Assembly: GCA_026387965.1 (NCBI GenBank)
Contig: JAPLKR010000020.1
Location: 1 to 13,404, forward strand
Length of the DNA stretch: 13,404 nt
Direction of reading: 5' to 3'
Source: Fusobacteriota bacterium
GTDB lineage: Bacteria > Fusobacteriota > Fusobacteriia > JAPLKR01
Shown: one piece after another, positions 1 to 6,731 of the stretch
Layout: the number at the start of each line of letters is the position of its first letter
Position numbering within the stretch: position 1 is the stretch's first letter
Notes under the pieces: model-generated
The model's database searches: none
The model's input: the letters and a program-made list of their open reading frames with translations, nothing else
Told to the model about the DNA's origin: nothing
Translations under genes and position numbers: made by a program

Positions 1-54
1 AATTTTATAATACCATTTTAAATATGGCACAATTAAAAATGGTATTATAAAATT
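1..54. repeat. Perfect 19-bp inverted repeat at the window edge
   Basis: The arm at 1-19 is the exact reverse complement of 36-54, separated by a 16-nt loop. The right arm lies inside the reading frame of the remnant described at 11-187, while the left arm is an inverted copy upstream of it. No T-run follows, so it does not look like a simple intrinsic terminator. It could extend beyond the left edge, which cannot be seen. It may be a cruciform or transcript hairpin, or the scar of a template-switch or rearrangement event; the last is inference. Confidence 0.75.
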
Positions 55-187
55 CATTGGAATTGCGCCAAGTGGAGCGTATGATTTTATATCTCAAGCG
101 GTATGTGATTCAGCTTTCGATGCTGCATTAACTACTTATAAAGTGCCAGATAATGTGATTTCAAATAAATCGAATCAATCAAATTAA
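11..187 (+). pseudogene. Small gene remnant, apparently frameshifted (unknown family)
   Basis: An open stretch runs from the stop at 8-10 to TAA at 185-187 and has no ATG, GTG or TTG in frame near its beginning. Its middle reads like real protein (KFIGIAPSGAYDF, then a helix-like segment rich in Ala and Asp with one Cys), followed by an Asn/Ser-rich tail. In the neighbouring frame an ATG at 24 reads Met-Ala-Gln-Leu-Lys. One extra base in the A-run at 35-39 would fuse that start to this frame. The codons just after the stop, in another frame (207-242), encode a CxxCxxxxxC cluster ending at TGA, which could be a second displaced piece. I do not recognise the family. It may equally be a chance open frame or the end of a gene cut by the window. 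The terminator at 296-322 would close this unit. Confidence 0.35.
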
Positions 188-295
188 TCAAGTAGACAAA
201 AAAATATGCAATACTTGTAAATTCACTGCAAAATGTATGTGAAACACTAAATTTAATGAAACGACAGAAAATACATTTAATAGTTCAAATTAGAG

Positions 296-322
296 AAAAA
301 AACCACATTGCGGTTTTTTTTT
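296..322 (+). terminator. Rho-independent terminator
   Basis: A run of seven A plus CC (296-304) pairs with GG plus seven T (312-320) around the loop ACATTGC, and the T-tract continues to 322. It lies after the remnant at 11-187. Because both arms carry homopolymer runs it could also stop leftward transcripts. The rest of 188-462 shows no convincing gene on either strand. Confidence 0.75.
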
Positions 323-462
323 ATAATATAGAAGTGGTTGCCGTGAGTTTCAAAATTTTTTATGTGGAAATATTGCTCTAATCTTCTTTACGTAGTTTTT
401 TCTTAGTTTTGATAATTCGATTAGATACTCCGTTAGGAAAAACCAACAATTGTTAAAATTAT

Positions 463-486
463 CCCGATCTTAAACTTAAGAACGGG
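463..486 (-). terminator. Probable terminator hairpin of the LytM-like lipoprotein gene
   Basis: CCCG-A-TCTTAA pairs with TTAAGA-A-CGGG around a 2-nt loop, with one internal A/A mismatch. It starts 7 nt past the stop codon of the leftward gene ending at 493. On the minus strand it is followed by a modest T-rich stretch (ATAATTTTAAC) rather than a clean T-run, so termination efficiency is uncertain. Confidence 0.55.
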
Positions 487-492
487 TGAAAT

Positions 493-1239
493 TCAACTTC
501 TTGTTTTTAGCAGAGAAGTTGGATCTACTGAAGTTGTTGACGTCCCATTGATTTTTCGTATCTCAAAATCAAAACTTGAGCTTGCAACGGCAACTGGCAC
601 AGATAGATTTGTAACATAGTCCCCTTTTTTTACATAGAGTGTTGTAAGATTATAATATACAGCCACATAATTGTTGTCACCATATACAAAAAGAGTATTG
701 CCATACGAAGGATAAGTGCCGGCATAAATGACTAGCCCCTTACTTGCGGGGAGTACTTGAGTACTATTTGCAACACTGTATACAAGGGTATTTCCCTCTT
801 TGACGTACGAAACTCCAGAAACTGGAGCATAGAACTGTGCTGGAACAGTGCTTGAAATTTCGTAATTATTTTGTGTATTATTGGCATTTGCACTTGAAGG
901 TAAATTTTTTACATGAGCCATTTTAAGAATTTCATTTTCATAGATTGTCGTTATTTTATCGTTAATACTATTTGATGTTTGAAAGACGCTACTTTGTGTA
1001 TATGACTGATCATTATCAAAATCACTGCTTGAGCTATATAAAGTACTTGAATTATCTTTGGCATTTTTTTTACCGTTAAAATAGCTTGAAGCAGCTTTTG
1101 TTTTAATGGGAGTGTAGGTTGTTTCTAATACTAAAGGAGCTTGTGTTGCCGAAGAATTTTGTTGTAACTTAGTCGAACTACATCCACCAAATATTATCAG
1201 AATAATTATTAAAACACATAGTGAGGGTTTTCTAGACAT
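493..1239 (-). CDS. Lipoprotein with degenerate LytM/M23 domain
   Basis: This is a predicted lipoprotein of 248 aa. The N-terminus (MSRKPS, then a hydrophobic run to FGGC) gives a lipobox Cys at residue 20, with Phe at -3 instead of the usual Leu. A low-complexity Ser/Asn/Thr-rich linker covers about 22-130. The C-terminal 115 residues match the LytM/peptidase M23 pattern: FYAPVSG (136-142), GLVIYAG (168-174), YGNTLFVYG (179-187), VKKGDYV (203-209), FDFEIR (223-228) and a terminal DP (239-240). The metal and catalytic histidines are gone: the YAHL-type motif is YYNL (195-198) and HLHFE is SFDFE. It therefore probably does not cut peptidoglycan itself. Degenerate LytM lipoproteins such as NlpD act as activators of cell-wall amidases or bind peptidoglycan, and that is the inferred role. 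AGGAG lies 5 nt before the ATG. It diverges from the pilB unit, so a role in passing the pilus through peptidoglycan is possible but unproven. Confidence 0.8.
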   Translation of the reverse strand: MSRKPSLCVLIIILIIFGGCSSTKLQQNSSATQAPLVLETTYTPIKTKAASSYFNGKKNAKDNSSTLYSSSSDFDNDQSYTQSSVFQTSNSINDKITTIYENEILKMAHVKNLPSSANANNTQNNYEISSTVPAQFYAPVSGVSYVKEGNTLVYSVANSTQVLPASKGLVIYAGTYPSYGNTLFVYGDNNYVAVYYNLTTLYVKKGDYVTNLSVPVAVASSSFDFEIRKINGTSTTSVDPTSLLKTRS

Positions 1240-1268
1240 GAATACTCCTAATCATAAATAATAATTAA

Positions 1269-1297
1269 ATTATATCATATTGTTTGTATTATGTAAA
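1269..1297 (-). promoter_or_regulatory. Promoter of the LytM-like lipoprotein gene
   Basis: On the minus strand, -35 TTTACA (1292-1297) is followed by a 17-nt spacer and -10 TATAAT (1269-1274). TG one base upstream of the -10 (TGaTATAAT) makes an extended -10. The predicted transcript starts about 25 nt before the ATG at 1239. The -10 region is repeated in inverted orientation in the pilB promoter. Confidence 0.7.
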
Positions 1298-1334
1298 TTT
1301 TGAAAGAATATATTACTATAAAAGACCATATTTA

Positions 1335-1343
1335 TGATATAAT
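1335..1343 (+). promoter_or_regulatory. Extended -10 promoter for pilB-pilM
   Basis: TGaTATAAT at 1335-1343 is a perfect extended -10. No good -35 lies at 16-18 nt spacing, so recognition may rest on the TGn element. Transcription would begin near 1350, giving a leader of about 25 nt carrying the ribosome site GGAG at 1367-1370. The 13-bp sequence TATGATATAATTT (1333-1345) recurs inverted at 1267-1279 in the divergent promoter. Confidence 0.6.
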
Positions 1344-1374
1344 TTGATTATAAATTTATACTAGGCGGAGAAAA

Positions 1375-3015
1375 ATGAGTCTAACTAAAAAAGAGTTATA
1401 TGAGCAAAAATATTTTAAGAAGCATTCGAATATTGATATATTAAAAGAGTTTTTAAATAAAGCCGGCAAATTTAGTGATGAATTAAAAAAGGAAGAGCAT
1501 TTTGAAGAGCTTCTTAAAATTGTCAAAAGTAAAAAATCATTAAAAAATGAGCAGGTACAAGAGGTCTATGCTCAAATTTGGAACATCCCTTATATCTCAC
1601 TTGGAACCCTTGAGTATAGTGATTCAGAAATAGAACTCATGAAAAAATTTGATACGAATTTTATTCGAGAACATGAATTTCTACTTGCAGTGGAAGGAGT
1701 TAAGACTCGCGCCTACTCAACACGTCCTTTAAGTGACACTACAAAAGAAATCTTAAGCAGTGCACTTGCAATACATCTTGATTATTTTATCATTTTATCT
1801 GAATCCTTTGAAGAAAATTTCAATCGATATTTGAATCAAATTCAATTGACAAAGGGGATTGCAGAACAACTTGCAGAGATCTCAAGTGATGGTCAAACGA
1901 GTGAGATATCTGATTTAAAAAATGAGAACAATCCCATAGTAAAATTTGTAAATACTTTACTTTATGATAGTTTGAGAAAGGGTGCTTCAGATATTCATAT
2001 AGAAATGTATCACTCCGGACTTAAAACAAAGTATCGAATAGATGGAGTGCTCATTGAGGAACTTTCAAATATTGAACCTTTTTATCATAAAATGATTATT
2101 TCAAGGATAAAGATTCTAGGTAATCTCAATATTGCTGAACAAAGACTGCCGCAAGATGGGCGTTTCATGCAAAATATTGAAGGAAGGGCAGTTGATTTTA
2201 GAATTTCCATTATTCCAACAAATTATGGAGAGAGTGCTGTAATACGTATTTTAGATAAGAAAACGAGTAAGCTTACACTTGAACTATTGGGTGCCAGCAA
2301 AAGAGAGAAAGAGATATTGATCAATAATGGAAAGCTCCCTCATGGTGTAGTACTTGTAACGGGGCCAACAGGAAGTGGGAAAACAACAACTCTTTATTCT
2401 TTAATAAGTGAAATTAAGAAAAAAGAAGAGAAGTTGATAACTATTGAAGACCCAGTGGAATATGAATTAGACGATGTTGTACAAATCCCTGTTAATGAAA
2501 AAACGGGGTTAACATTTGCGAAGGGACTACGAGCGGTACTACGTCAAGATCCTGATCGAATTATGGTGGGGGAAATACGTGATAGAGAAACGGCAGAAAT
2601 CGCCATTCAAGCTGCACTAACAGGGCATTTAGTATTTACAACGCTACATGCGAATAGTTCAATTGAGGTAATTGGAAGACTTATAAATTTAGGCGTGGAT
2701 CCCTATCAATTTTCAACTGCATTGAATTTAATTATTAGTCAGCGATTGATGAGGGTATATTGCCATCATTGTGGTGGTAGTGGGTGTTCTAAATGTGAAT
2801 ATACAGGCTTTAAAGGTAGAAAAGCGGTGTTCGAACTATTAGAGTTTGATTCAGAACTAAAAGAGCTTATCATTATGGGTAAATCTCCCATTGCGATTAG
2901 AGAGTTAGCTATAAAAAATGGAATGAAATCAATCGACGAAAATGCTCGAGAAAGAGTATTAAATAAAGAAACGTCCATTGAGGAGTTTGAAAGGGTAATT
3001 GGAAAATGGAATTAG
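1375..3015 (+). CDS. pilB: Type IV filament assembly ATPase (PilB/GspE family)
   Basis: Cytoplasmic hexameric ATPase that powers subunit insertion at the PilC platform. At 546 aa it is full length. An N-terminal GspE/PilB-type regulatory region (about 20-160) is followed by the catalytic core: ASDIHIE (204-210), Walker A GPTGSGKT (330-337), Asp box around ITIEDPVEYEL (355-365), Walker B IMVGEIRDRE (396-405) and His box GHLVFTTLHAN (417-427). A tetracysteine zinc motif CxxCxxxxCxxC (C463, C466, C471, C474) marks the assembly ATPases PilB and GspE and argues against a PilT retraction ATPase. The ATG is chosen because GGAG sits 4 nt before it. The first gene of its unit, it overlaps pilM by 10 bp. 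From the sequence alone PilB and GspE cannot be told apart with certainty; PilB is favoured because PilM and PilN are separate genes here. Confidence 0.95.
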   Translation: MSLTKKELYEQKYFKKHSNIDILKEFLNKAGKFSDELKKEEHFEELLKIVKSKKSLKNEQVQEVYAQIWNIPYISLGTLEYSDSEIELMKKFDTNFIREHEFLLAVEGVKTRAYSTRPLSDTTKEILSSALAIHLDYFIILSESFEENFNRYLNQIQLTKGIAEQLAEISSDGQTSEISDLKNENNPIVKFVNTLLYDSLRKGASDIHIEMYHSGLKTKYRIDGVLIEELSNIEPFYHKMIISRIKILGNLNIAEQRLPQDGRFMQNIEGRAVDFRISIIPTNYGESAVIRILDKKTSKLTLELLGASKREKEILINNGKLPHGVVLVTGPTGSGKTTTLYSLISEIKKKEEKLITIEDPVEYELDDVVQIPVNEKTGLTFAKGLRAVLRQDPDRIMVGEIRDRETAEIAIQAALTGHLVFTTLHANSSIEVIGRLINLGVDPYQFSTALNLIISQRLMRVYCHHCGGSGCSKCEYTGFKGRKAVFELLEFDSELKELIIMGKSPIAIRELAIKNGMKSIDENARERVLNKETSIEEFERVIGKWN

Positions 3016-4091
3016 AAACAAAGAAAATCAAATCAACTGTGAAGAACGAAATTGAAAGTACATGTGAAAATATAGCGGCAAATAAGCTTAAGTCACATCC
3101 ACCTTTATCAAAGAATAAAGGTTTGATAAAAGCAAAAAGCAATATTAAAAAAATTAGTGGTCCAAAAAAGATCGAAGGGTTGAAACAAGGCTCACTAAAT
3201 TTTTTAATAGATTGGTACAAAAATTTTCCCTATGAAGTTCACTATGTTGCTGAGGATTATACACATTTTATGAAATTTTCAAAGAAATTTGAAATTTTAG
3301 AGCAAGAAGAATTTAAAGAGTTAACTAAAGAGAGTCAATGTATAGTGCTTTCAAGTGATTACATTAAAAGTGCCATAATTGAGTTGGAGAGTAAGATTAC
3401 TTCCAAAGAAATTGAAATTGTTATGAATTTTAAGGTTAAAACTCTGTATTCAGCTTCTATATTAGCAGAAAATAGTTTGAAGTGGCTAAAACTTGATCAT
3501 TCTAGGTATTTGGTTAATTTGGTGCCAAAAAAGCTCATAGATAAATATGAGAATTTTTTCGGTATATCCAATATGCCATTAATTGCATCTGATGTCATTG
3601 GAATGTATAATTATATACTTTATGTAAATGACTTTGCACTCCTTAATTGTTGTTATATCTCAATGAGCATTAAAAACACTCAAATCATGCATTTTCAAAA
3701 TGGCAAAATAGTTGGAATTGATAGGTTTGATATAGGGCTTTCAGATTACTTTAACACACTTGAGGAAGCAAATGTTACAAAGGGAATTCAGCTGATTAAG
3801 AGTCTTAAGTTTTTTCCGAGAAATGAAAAGGAATTTGAGAGTAAAGAGATTCTTGAAAATTTTGAAAAAATTAAAAAAGTACATTTTGATTGGGTTGATA
3901 AAATTAATTCGATAAAAGAGTATCGCAAGTTGAAGAAAGATTCTACTGCTTTTTATCTTATGGGGCTTGAAAGTTATTTTCAAGATTTCGATATTTTTAT
4001 GAGGGATTATTTTGAAAGTCAAGTTGTAATACCAAAACATGGTTGGAGAGAATCAAGACTTATTGGGACGTGTGTCGGAATGCATTTTTAG
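3006..4091 (+). CDS. pilM: Divergent PilM-like actin-fold protein
   Basis: A 361-aa protein without signal peptide or TM segment, so cytoplasmic. The first 60 residues are Lys-rich and probably disordered. The rest resembles a worn PilM/GspL actin-like fold. Residues 215-249 (CCYISMSIKNTQIMHF, then GKIVGIDRFDIG) match the beta-hairpin and phosphate-loop region of PilM, where the ligand is bound and where arginine and Gly-Gly follow. Residues 316-343 (FYLMGLESYFQDF to VVIP) match the helix-strand block that normally starts with a Gly-Gly-rich loop. That Gly-rich loop is absent, so ATP binding may be lost. In PilM systems the protein holds the cytoplasmic tail of PilN and links it to PilB and PilC. 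It overlaps pilB, suggesting coupled translation, with only a weak GG at 3001. Assignment rests on position plus partial pattern; a different adaptor protein is possible. Confidence 0.6.
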   Translation: MELETKKIKSTVKNEIESTCENIAANKLKSHPPLSKNKGLIKAKSNIKKISGPKKIEGLKQGSLNFLIDWYKNFPYEVHYVAEDYTHFMKFSKKFEILEQEEFKELTKESQCIVLSSDYIKSAIIELESKITSKEIEIVMNFKVKTLYSASILAENSLKWLKLDHSRYLVNLVPKKLIDKYENFFGISNMPLIASDVIGMYNYILYVNDFALLNCCYISMSIKNTQIMHFQNGKIVGIDRFDIGLSDYFNTLEEANVTKGIQLIKSLKFFPRNEKEFESKEILENFEKIKKVHFDWVDKINSIKEYRKLKKDSTAFYLMGLESYFQDFDIFMRDYFESQVVIPKHGWRESRLIGTCVGMHF

Positions 4092-4129
4092 CCTTTCTGA
4101 ATATCCTTTAAGTGAATATAGTGTAAATA

Positions 4130-4165
4130 AAAACCACTCTAATGTTGTCGCATAAGAGTGGTTTT
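4130..4165. terminator. Bidirectional terminator between convergent pilM and pilin genes
   Basis: AAAACCACTCT (4130-4140) pairs perfectly over 11 bp with AGAGTGGTTTT (4155-4165) around a 14-nt loop. The rightward transcript from pilM ends in a T-run at 4162-4165, and the leftward pilin transcript meets the complement of the A-run at 4129-4133. It starts 38 nt past the pilM stop and its far arm ends 12 nt short of the pilin stop codon, so it serves both genes. Confidence 0.85.
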
Positions 4166-4177
4166 CGTATTAAAATA

Positions 4178-4591
4178 TTAGTACTTGCAATAAGGGATGC
4201 CATTCAGATCTTTATCGGTATTGTTGATTCTTACTTCCCCAGTATTTCCATTATATATCCATCCGCCACGAGTGGAGATAACATTTAAGGGGTTTTCATC
4301 ACTATACTGTATACTATCTGTTTTGCCAATGGGATCCATAGGAATGATATTTTGTTTAAACATACTCGGAATGATTGTCGATGGAAATTGCCCATTACTT
4401 TTTGTAAATTGGATATTAATGGCATCTCGCATAGAACTCAAATTTTGCTGGAGTTGAGTCTCTTTAGCTTTTTGAACAAGTTGTGCATATTGCGGGACTA
4501 TTACAGAGGCTAAAATTGCAATAATTACGATTACAATCATAATTTCAATTAGCGTAAATCCATTTTTTCTTCGTTCTAGTGTGTAATTCAC
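4178..4591 (-). CDS. Type IV prepilin, likely major filament subunit
   Basis: A 137-aa class IV prepilin with an 11-residue basic leader (MNYTLERRKNG) cut before F12 by a prepilin peptidase. The mature protein begins FTLIEIMIVIVII with Glu at +5, the assembly-critical residue, and a hydrophobic helix to about residue 33. The globular part carries a DP at 82-83 and a Trp-Ile-Tyr / TGEVR strand pair (111-120) typical of pilins and GspG/H-like proteins. It ends NGIPYCKY, the same C-terminal layout as the three pseudopilins at 5954-7080. It has a single Cys (135), so no internal disulfide. The start is GTG, fixed by a strong GGAGG site 5 nt upstream; the overlapping ATG runs straight into TGA. 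As the only gene on the opposite strand, with its own near-consensus promoter and private terminator, it can be expressed at a higher level than the rest, fitting a major subunit. That last point is inference. Confidence 0.85.
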   Translation of the reverse strand: MNYTLERRKNGFTLIEIMIVIVIIAILASVIVPQYAQLVQKAKETQLQQNLSSMRDAINIQFTKSNGQFPSTIIPSMFKQNIIPMDPIGKTDSIQYSDENPLNVISTRGGWIYNGNTGEVRINNTDKDLNGIPYCKY

Positions 4592-4617
4592 ATTCTCCTC
4601 CTTATACCGTATATTTT

Positions 4618-4646
4618 ATTATAAACATTTTGAAGAAAAATTGCAA
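4618..4646 (-). promoter_or_regulatory. Near-consensus promoter of the prepilin gene
   Basis: On the minus strand, TTGCAA (-35, 4641-4646), a 17-nt spacer and TATAAT (-10, 4618-4623). The start point would lie near 4611, leaving a leader of about 20 nt that contains the GGAGG ribosome site. It is the best sigma-70-type promoter in the locus apart from 4688-4716. Confidence 0.75.
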
Positions 4647-4687
4647 GAACATTATGTTGAAATGTCACAAAACTATTAATATTTTGT

Positions 4688-4716
4688 TTGAATTAATTAT
4701 GATTCTATGATACTAT
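4688..4716 (+). promoter_or_regulatory. Promoter of the long pilus operon
   Basis: -35 TTGAAT (4688-4693), spacer of 17 nt, -10 TACTAT (4711-4716) with TG at 4708-4709 forming an extended -10. Transcription would start near 4723. It diverges from the prepilin promoter, with about 110 bp between the two predicted start points, leaving room for shared control; no obvious operator repeat was seen there. Confidence 0.7.
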
Positions 4717-4748
4717 ATAACTAATAAAACGAGCAATTTGAGGATGAG

Positions 4749-5945
4749 ATGAAATACAACTACAAAAGTGGAGATCACTTCGGAAATATTTTCACAAATA
4801 CGATTGAAGCGAGTTCGCTAGATGAAGCTAAACGCTTGATTTTTGAGCAAGGCCAAGAAATTCTTTCTATAGAAAAACAAAAAAGCATAGCGGGTGGGTT
4901 CTTAAAGAATAAAAAAAATGCTGTGAATCTTATACTTATAACTAAACTTTTTGCGACACTTCTAAAATCTGGCATGGATATTTTAAAAGTTCTTGAAACA
5001 GTCATGCAATATTCGGAAGATGAATCATTAAAATATGTTATTAAAAATTTGTATCAAAATGTTAGTAGTGGAGAAACGCTAGCGAGTGGAATGAGAAGAA
5101 ATAGTAGTTTTTTTTCTGAGTATTATGCGTCGAGTGTTGAGGCAGGGGAGGTTACAGGAAATTTGGTGGTGACCTTTGAGACACTTTATATCCATATTAA
5201 TGCAAAAGCCAAAATTGTTAAAAAAATTAAGTTGGCTATGATGTATCCAACTTTTTTAATTTGTTTTGCATTGGTTGTGGTAATCTTTATGAGTGTTTTT
5301 GTTATGCCGACATTCGCGGGGGTTTACTCATCATTTGGAAAAAAACTTCCCTTTATTACGCAATTTATTCTTAATATTTCATATATGGTTCGCCACTATT
5401 GGTATATTATATTTATTATTGTAGTAGCAGTATTTATGTTTATGAAAAAAAGATCTTCCCAGGAGAGATTAAGAAAAATTTTATCTAAACTCGTCCTAAA
5501 ACAGAGGAAACTAAGAGAGTTTGTTTATATTCGAGAAAGCGTTAGTGTTTTTCGAACACTTAATTTAGCGATTAAAAGTGGTATTCCACTGCTAGGTGGA
5601 TTAGAGCTTGCAAAAAAAAATATTGCAAACGATTATATACGAAAAGATTTTGATGTTATTATTGAAAATGTTGCCAATGGTGAAAAAATTAGCGAAAGTT
5701 TTAAACGTGTAAATTTTCCATCTCTTGCCGTTCAAATGCTCTACATAGGTGAAAATTCCAATCAACTTGAAGATATGCTAGAAAGTATTTCTGAACTCTA
5801 TGAGGAAGAAATTGAGAGAGCACTTATGACTTTAATGGCATTCATTGAGCCGGTTATGATACTTTTTGTAGGCGTGCTAATTGGAACCATGGTAATTGCT
5901 ATGATTTTACCAATTTTAACACTATCGTCTGCTGTGAGTGGCTAG
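4749..5945 (+). CDS. pilC: Inner-membrane platform protein (PilC/GspF family)
   Basis: Polytopic platform protein that receives force from the assembly ATPase and extrudes subunits. At 398 aa it is the usual length and has two GspF repeats (about 60-185 and 262-385). Repeat-defining patterns are LLKSGMDILKVLE with SSGETLASGM in the first, and LAIKSGIPLLGGLE with ANGEKISESF and YIGENSNQLEDML in the second. TM segments lie at about 166-189, 218-232 and 365-390, with the highly conserved FIEPVMILFVGVLIGTMV in the last. The N-terminal small domain (MKYNYKSGDHFGN to ASSLDEAKRLIFEQG) is also typical. The ATG has GAGG 5 nt upstream. It heads the long operon, although in many systems pilC is next to pilB; here they are split by the leftward pilin gene. 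Confidence 0.95.
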   Translation: MKYNYKSGDHFGNIFTNTIEASSLDEAKRLIFEQGQEILSIEKQKSIAGGFLKNKKNAVNLILITKLFATLLKSGMDILKVLETVMQYSEDESLKYVIKNLYQNVSSGETLASGMRRNSSFFSEYYASSVEAGEVTGNLVVTFETLYIHINAKAKIVKKIKLAMMYPTFLICFALVVVIFMSVFVMPTFAGVYSSFGKKLPFITQFILNISYMVRHYWYIIFIIVVAVFMFMKKRSSQERLRKILSKLVLKQRKLREFVYIRESVSVFRTLNLAIKSGIPLLGGLELAKKNIANDYIRKDFDVIIENVANGEKISESFKRVNFPSLAVQMLYIGENSNQLEDMLESISELYEEEIERALMTLMAFIEPVMILFVGVLIGTMVIAMILPILTLSSAVSG

Positions 5946-5953
5946 GAGGAAGA

Positions 5954-6367
5954 GTGAAAAACAGAGGATTTACACTAATGGAATTGCTTGTTTCGGTTTT
6001 AATTATCTCTATTTTGGCAGCCATTGTTCTTCCAACAACCAACTTAGCATTAGAACGTATGAAAGAAATGGAATTAAACCATAATTTAATGGAGTTAAGA
6101 AAAGGGTTAGATATCTATAAAGATAAGGGGTATTCAAAAAAAAATGGCGACAACACACCTAGTGGGTATCCGATAAACTTAAGTGAACTTGTGACATCAC
6201 ATGTACTTAGAAGTGTACCTGAAGATCCGATGCATCCAAGTAGTAATTCTGATGTGAATACGTGGTGGAAAAAAATACCTTTTAGTTCAACAGATCTTTC
6301 ATGGTATGATATTAGAAGTAAAAGTACGGGGGTAGCGCTTGATGGAACAAAATTCAATACATGGTAA
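5954..6367 (+). CDS. GspG-like pseudopilin 1
   Basis: A 137-aa prepilin. The leader MKNRG is cut before FTLMELLVSVLIISILAAIV, with Glu at +5. The C-terminal domain has the EDPMHP motif (76-81), a Trp-Trp-Lys-Lys stretch, then YDIRSKSTG and a terminal DGTKFNTW. The DPM...YDIRS...DG..Y..W series is the GspG-type pattern found in pseudopilins of type II-like systems. The start is GTG, set by AGGAGGA (5944-5950) 3 nt upstream; the gap to pilC is 8 nt. It is the first and longest of three tandem relatives, which suggests duplication. It could form the body of a pseudopilus or be a minor initiating subunit; the sequence does not decide. Confidence 0.85.
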   Translation: MKNRGFTLMELLVSVLIISILAAIVLPTTNLALERMKEMELNHNLMELRKGLDIYKDKGYSKKNGDNTPSGYPINLSELVTSHVLRSVPEDPMHPSSNSDVNTWWKKIPFSSTDLSWYDIRSKSTGVALDGTKFNTW

Positions 6368-6731
6368 AAAAAATAGTGGGTTCACACTGCTTGAATTGAT
6401 TATTGTTATTGTAATTATTGGAATACTCGCCGCGATTGTGACCCCTTCATTTAAATCAGCTTTAGTAAGTTCGAAAGAGGCGGCACTTCGTGCAGATCTC
6501 TACATAACAAGAGATGCTATTGATCAGTATAAAGCGGATAGAAGACACTATCCTAAAAAACTAGAGGATCTAATTACTGCAAAATATTTAAGATTTATAC
6601 CAGTTGATCCGATGACAGAAAAAGCCGATTGGAAAACTATTCCATCAAGTGTTACGGAACAAAATGTCTATGATATTCGTTCAAATTCGGACAAAACTGG
6701 ATCGAACGGTGTAAAATATGATGAATGGTAA
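6342..6731 (+). CDS. GspG-like pseudopilin 2
   Basis: About 129 aa from the ATG at 6342; a TTG one codon upstream would add one residue. A GGGGG run at 6328-6332 is the only visible ribosome site. The leader MEQNSIHGKKNSG is cut before FTLLELIIVIVIIGILAAIV, with Glu at +5. The body shows ALRADLYITRDAIDQYKADRRHYP, then PVDPMTEKADWK, YDIRSNSD and a terminal NGVKYDEW. This is the clearest GspG match of the three. It overlaps the preceding gene by 26 bp: the Trp-stop codons of that gene sit inside the His-Gly-Lys codons of this leader. A start at the ATG at 6361 would be in the wrong frame and ends early, so it is rejected. Translation is probably coupled to the gene before it. Confidence 0.85.
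   Translation: MEQNSIHGKKNSGFTLLELIIVIVIIGILAAIVTPSFKSALVSSKEAALRADLYITRDAIDQYKADRRHYPKKLEDLITAKYLRFIPVDPMTEKADWKTIPSSVTEQNVYDIRSNSDKTGSNGVKYDEW

Noticed and set aside
197-382. Open frame of about 60 codons on the plus strand
   Set aside because: It has no ribosome site and runs through the intrinsic terminator; its composition looks like translated intergenic DNA.
2766-3220. Minus-strand open frames opposite the pilB/pilM junction
   Set aside because: They lie wholly over strongly supported plus-strand genes and show no domain pattern or ribosome site; shadows of AT-rich coding sequence.
6361-6390. ATG at 6361 followed by an A8 run as a slippage-dependent start for pseudopilin 2
   Set aside because: The upstream ATG at 6342 reads in frame through the leader without any slip, and the 6361 frame closes within a few codons. 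The simpler start explains the gene.
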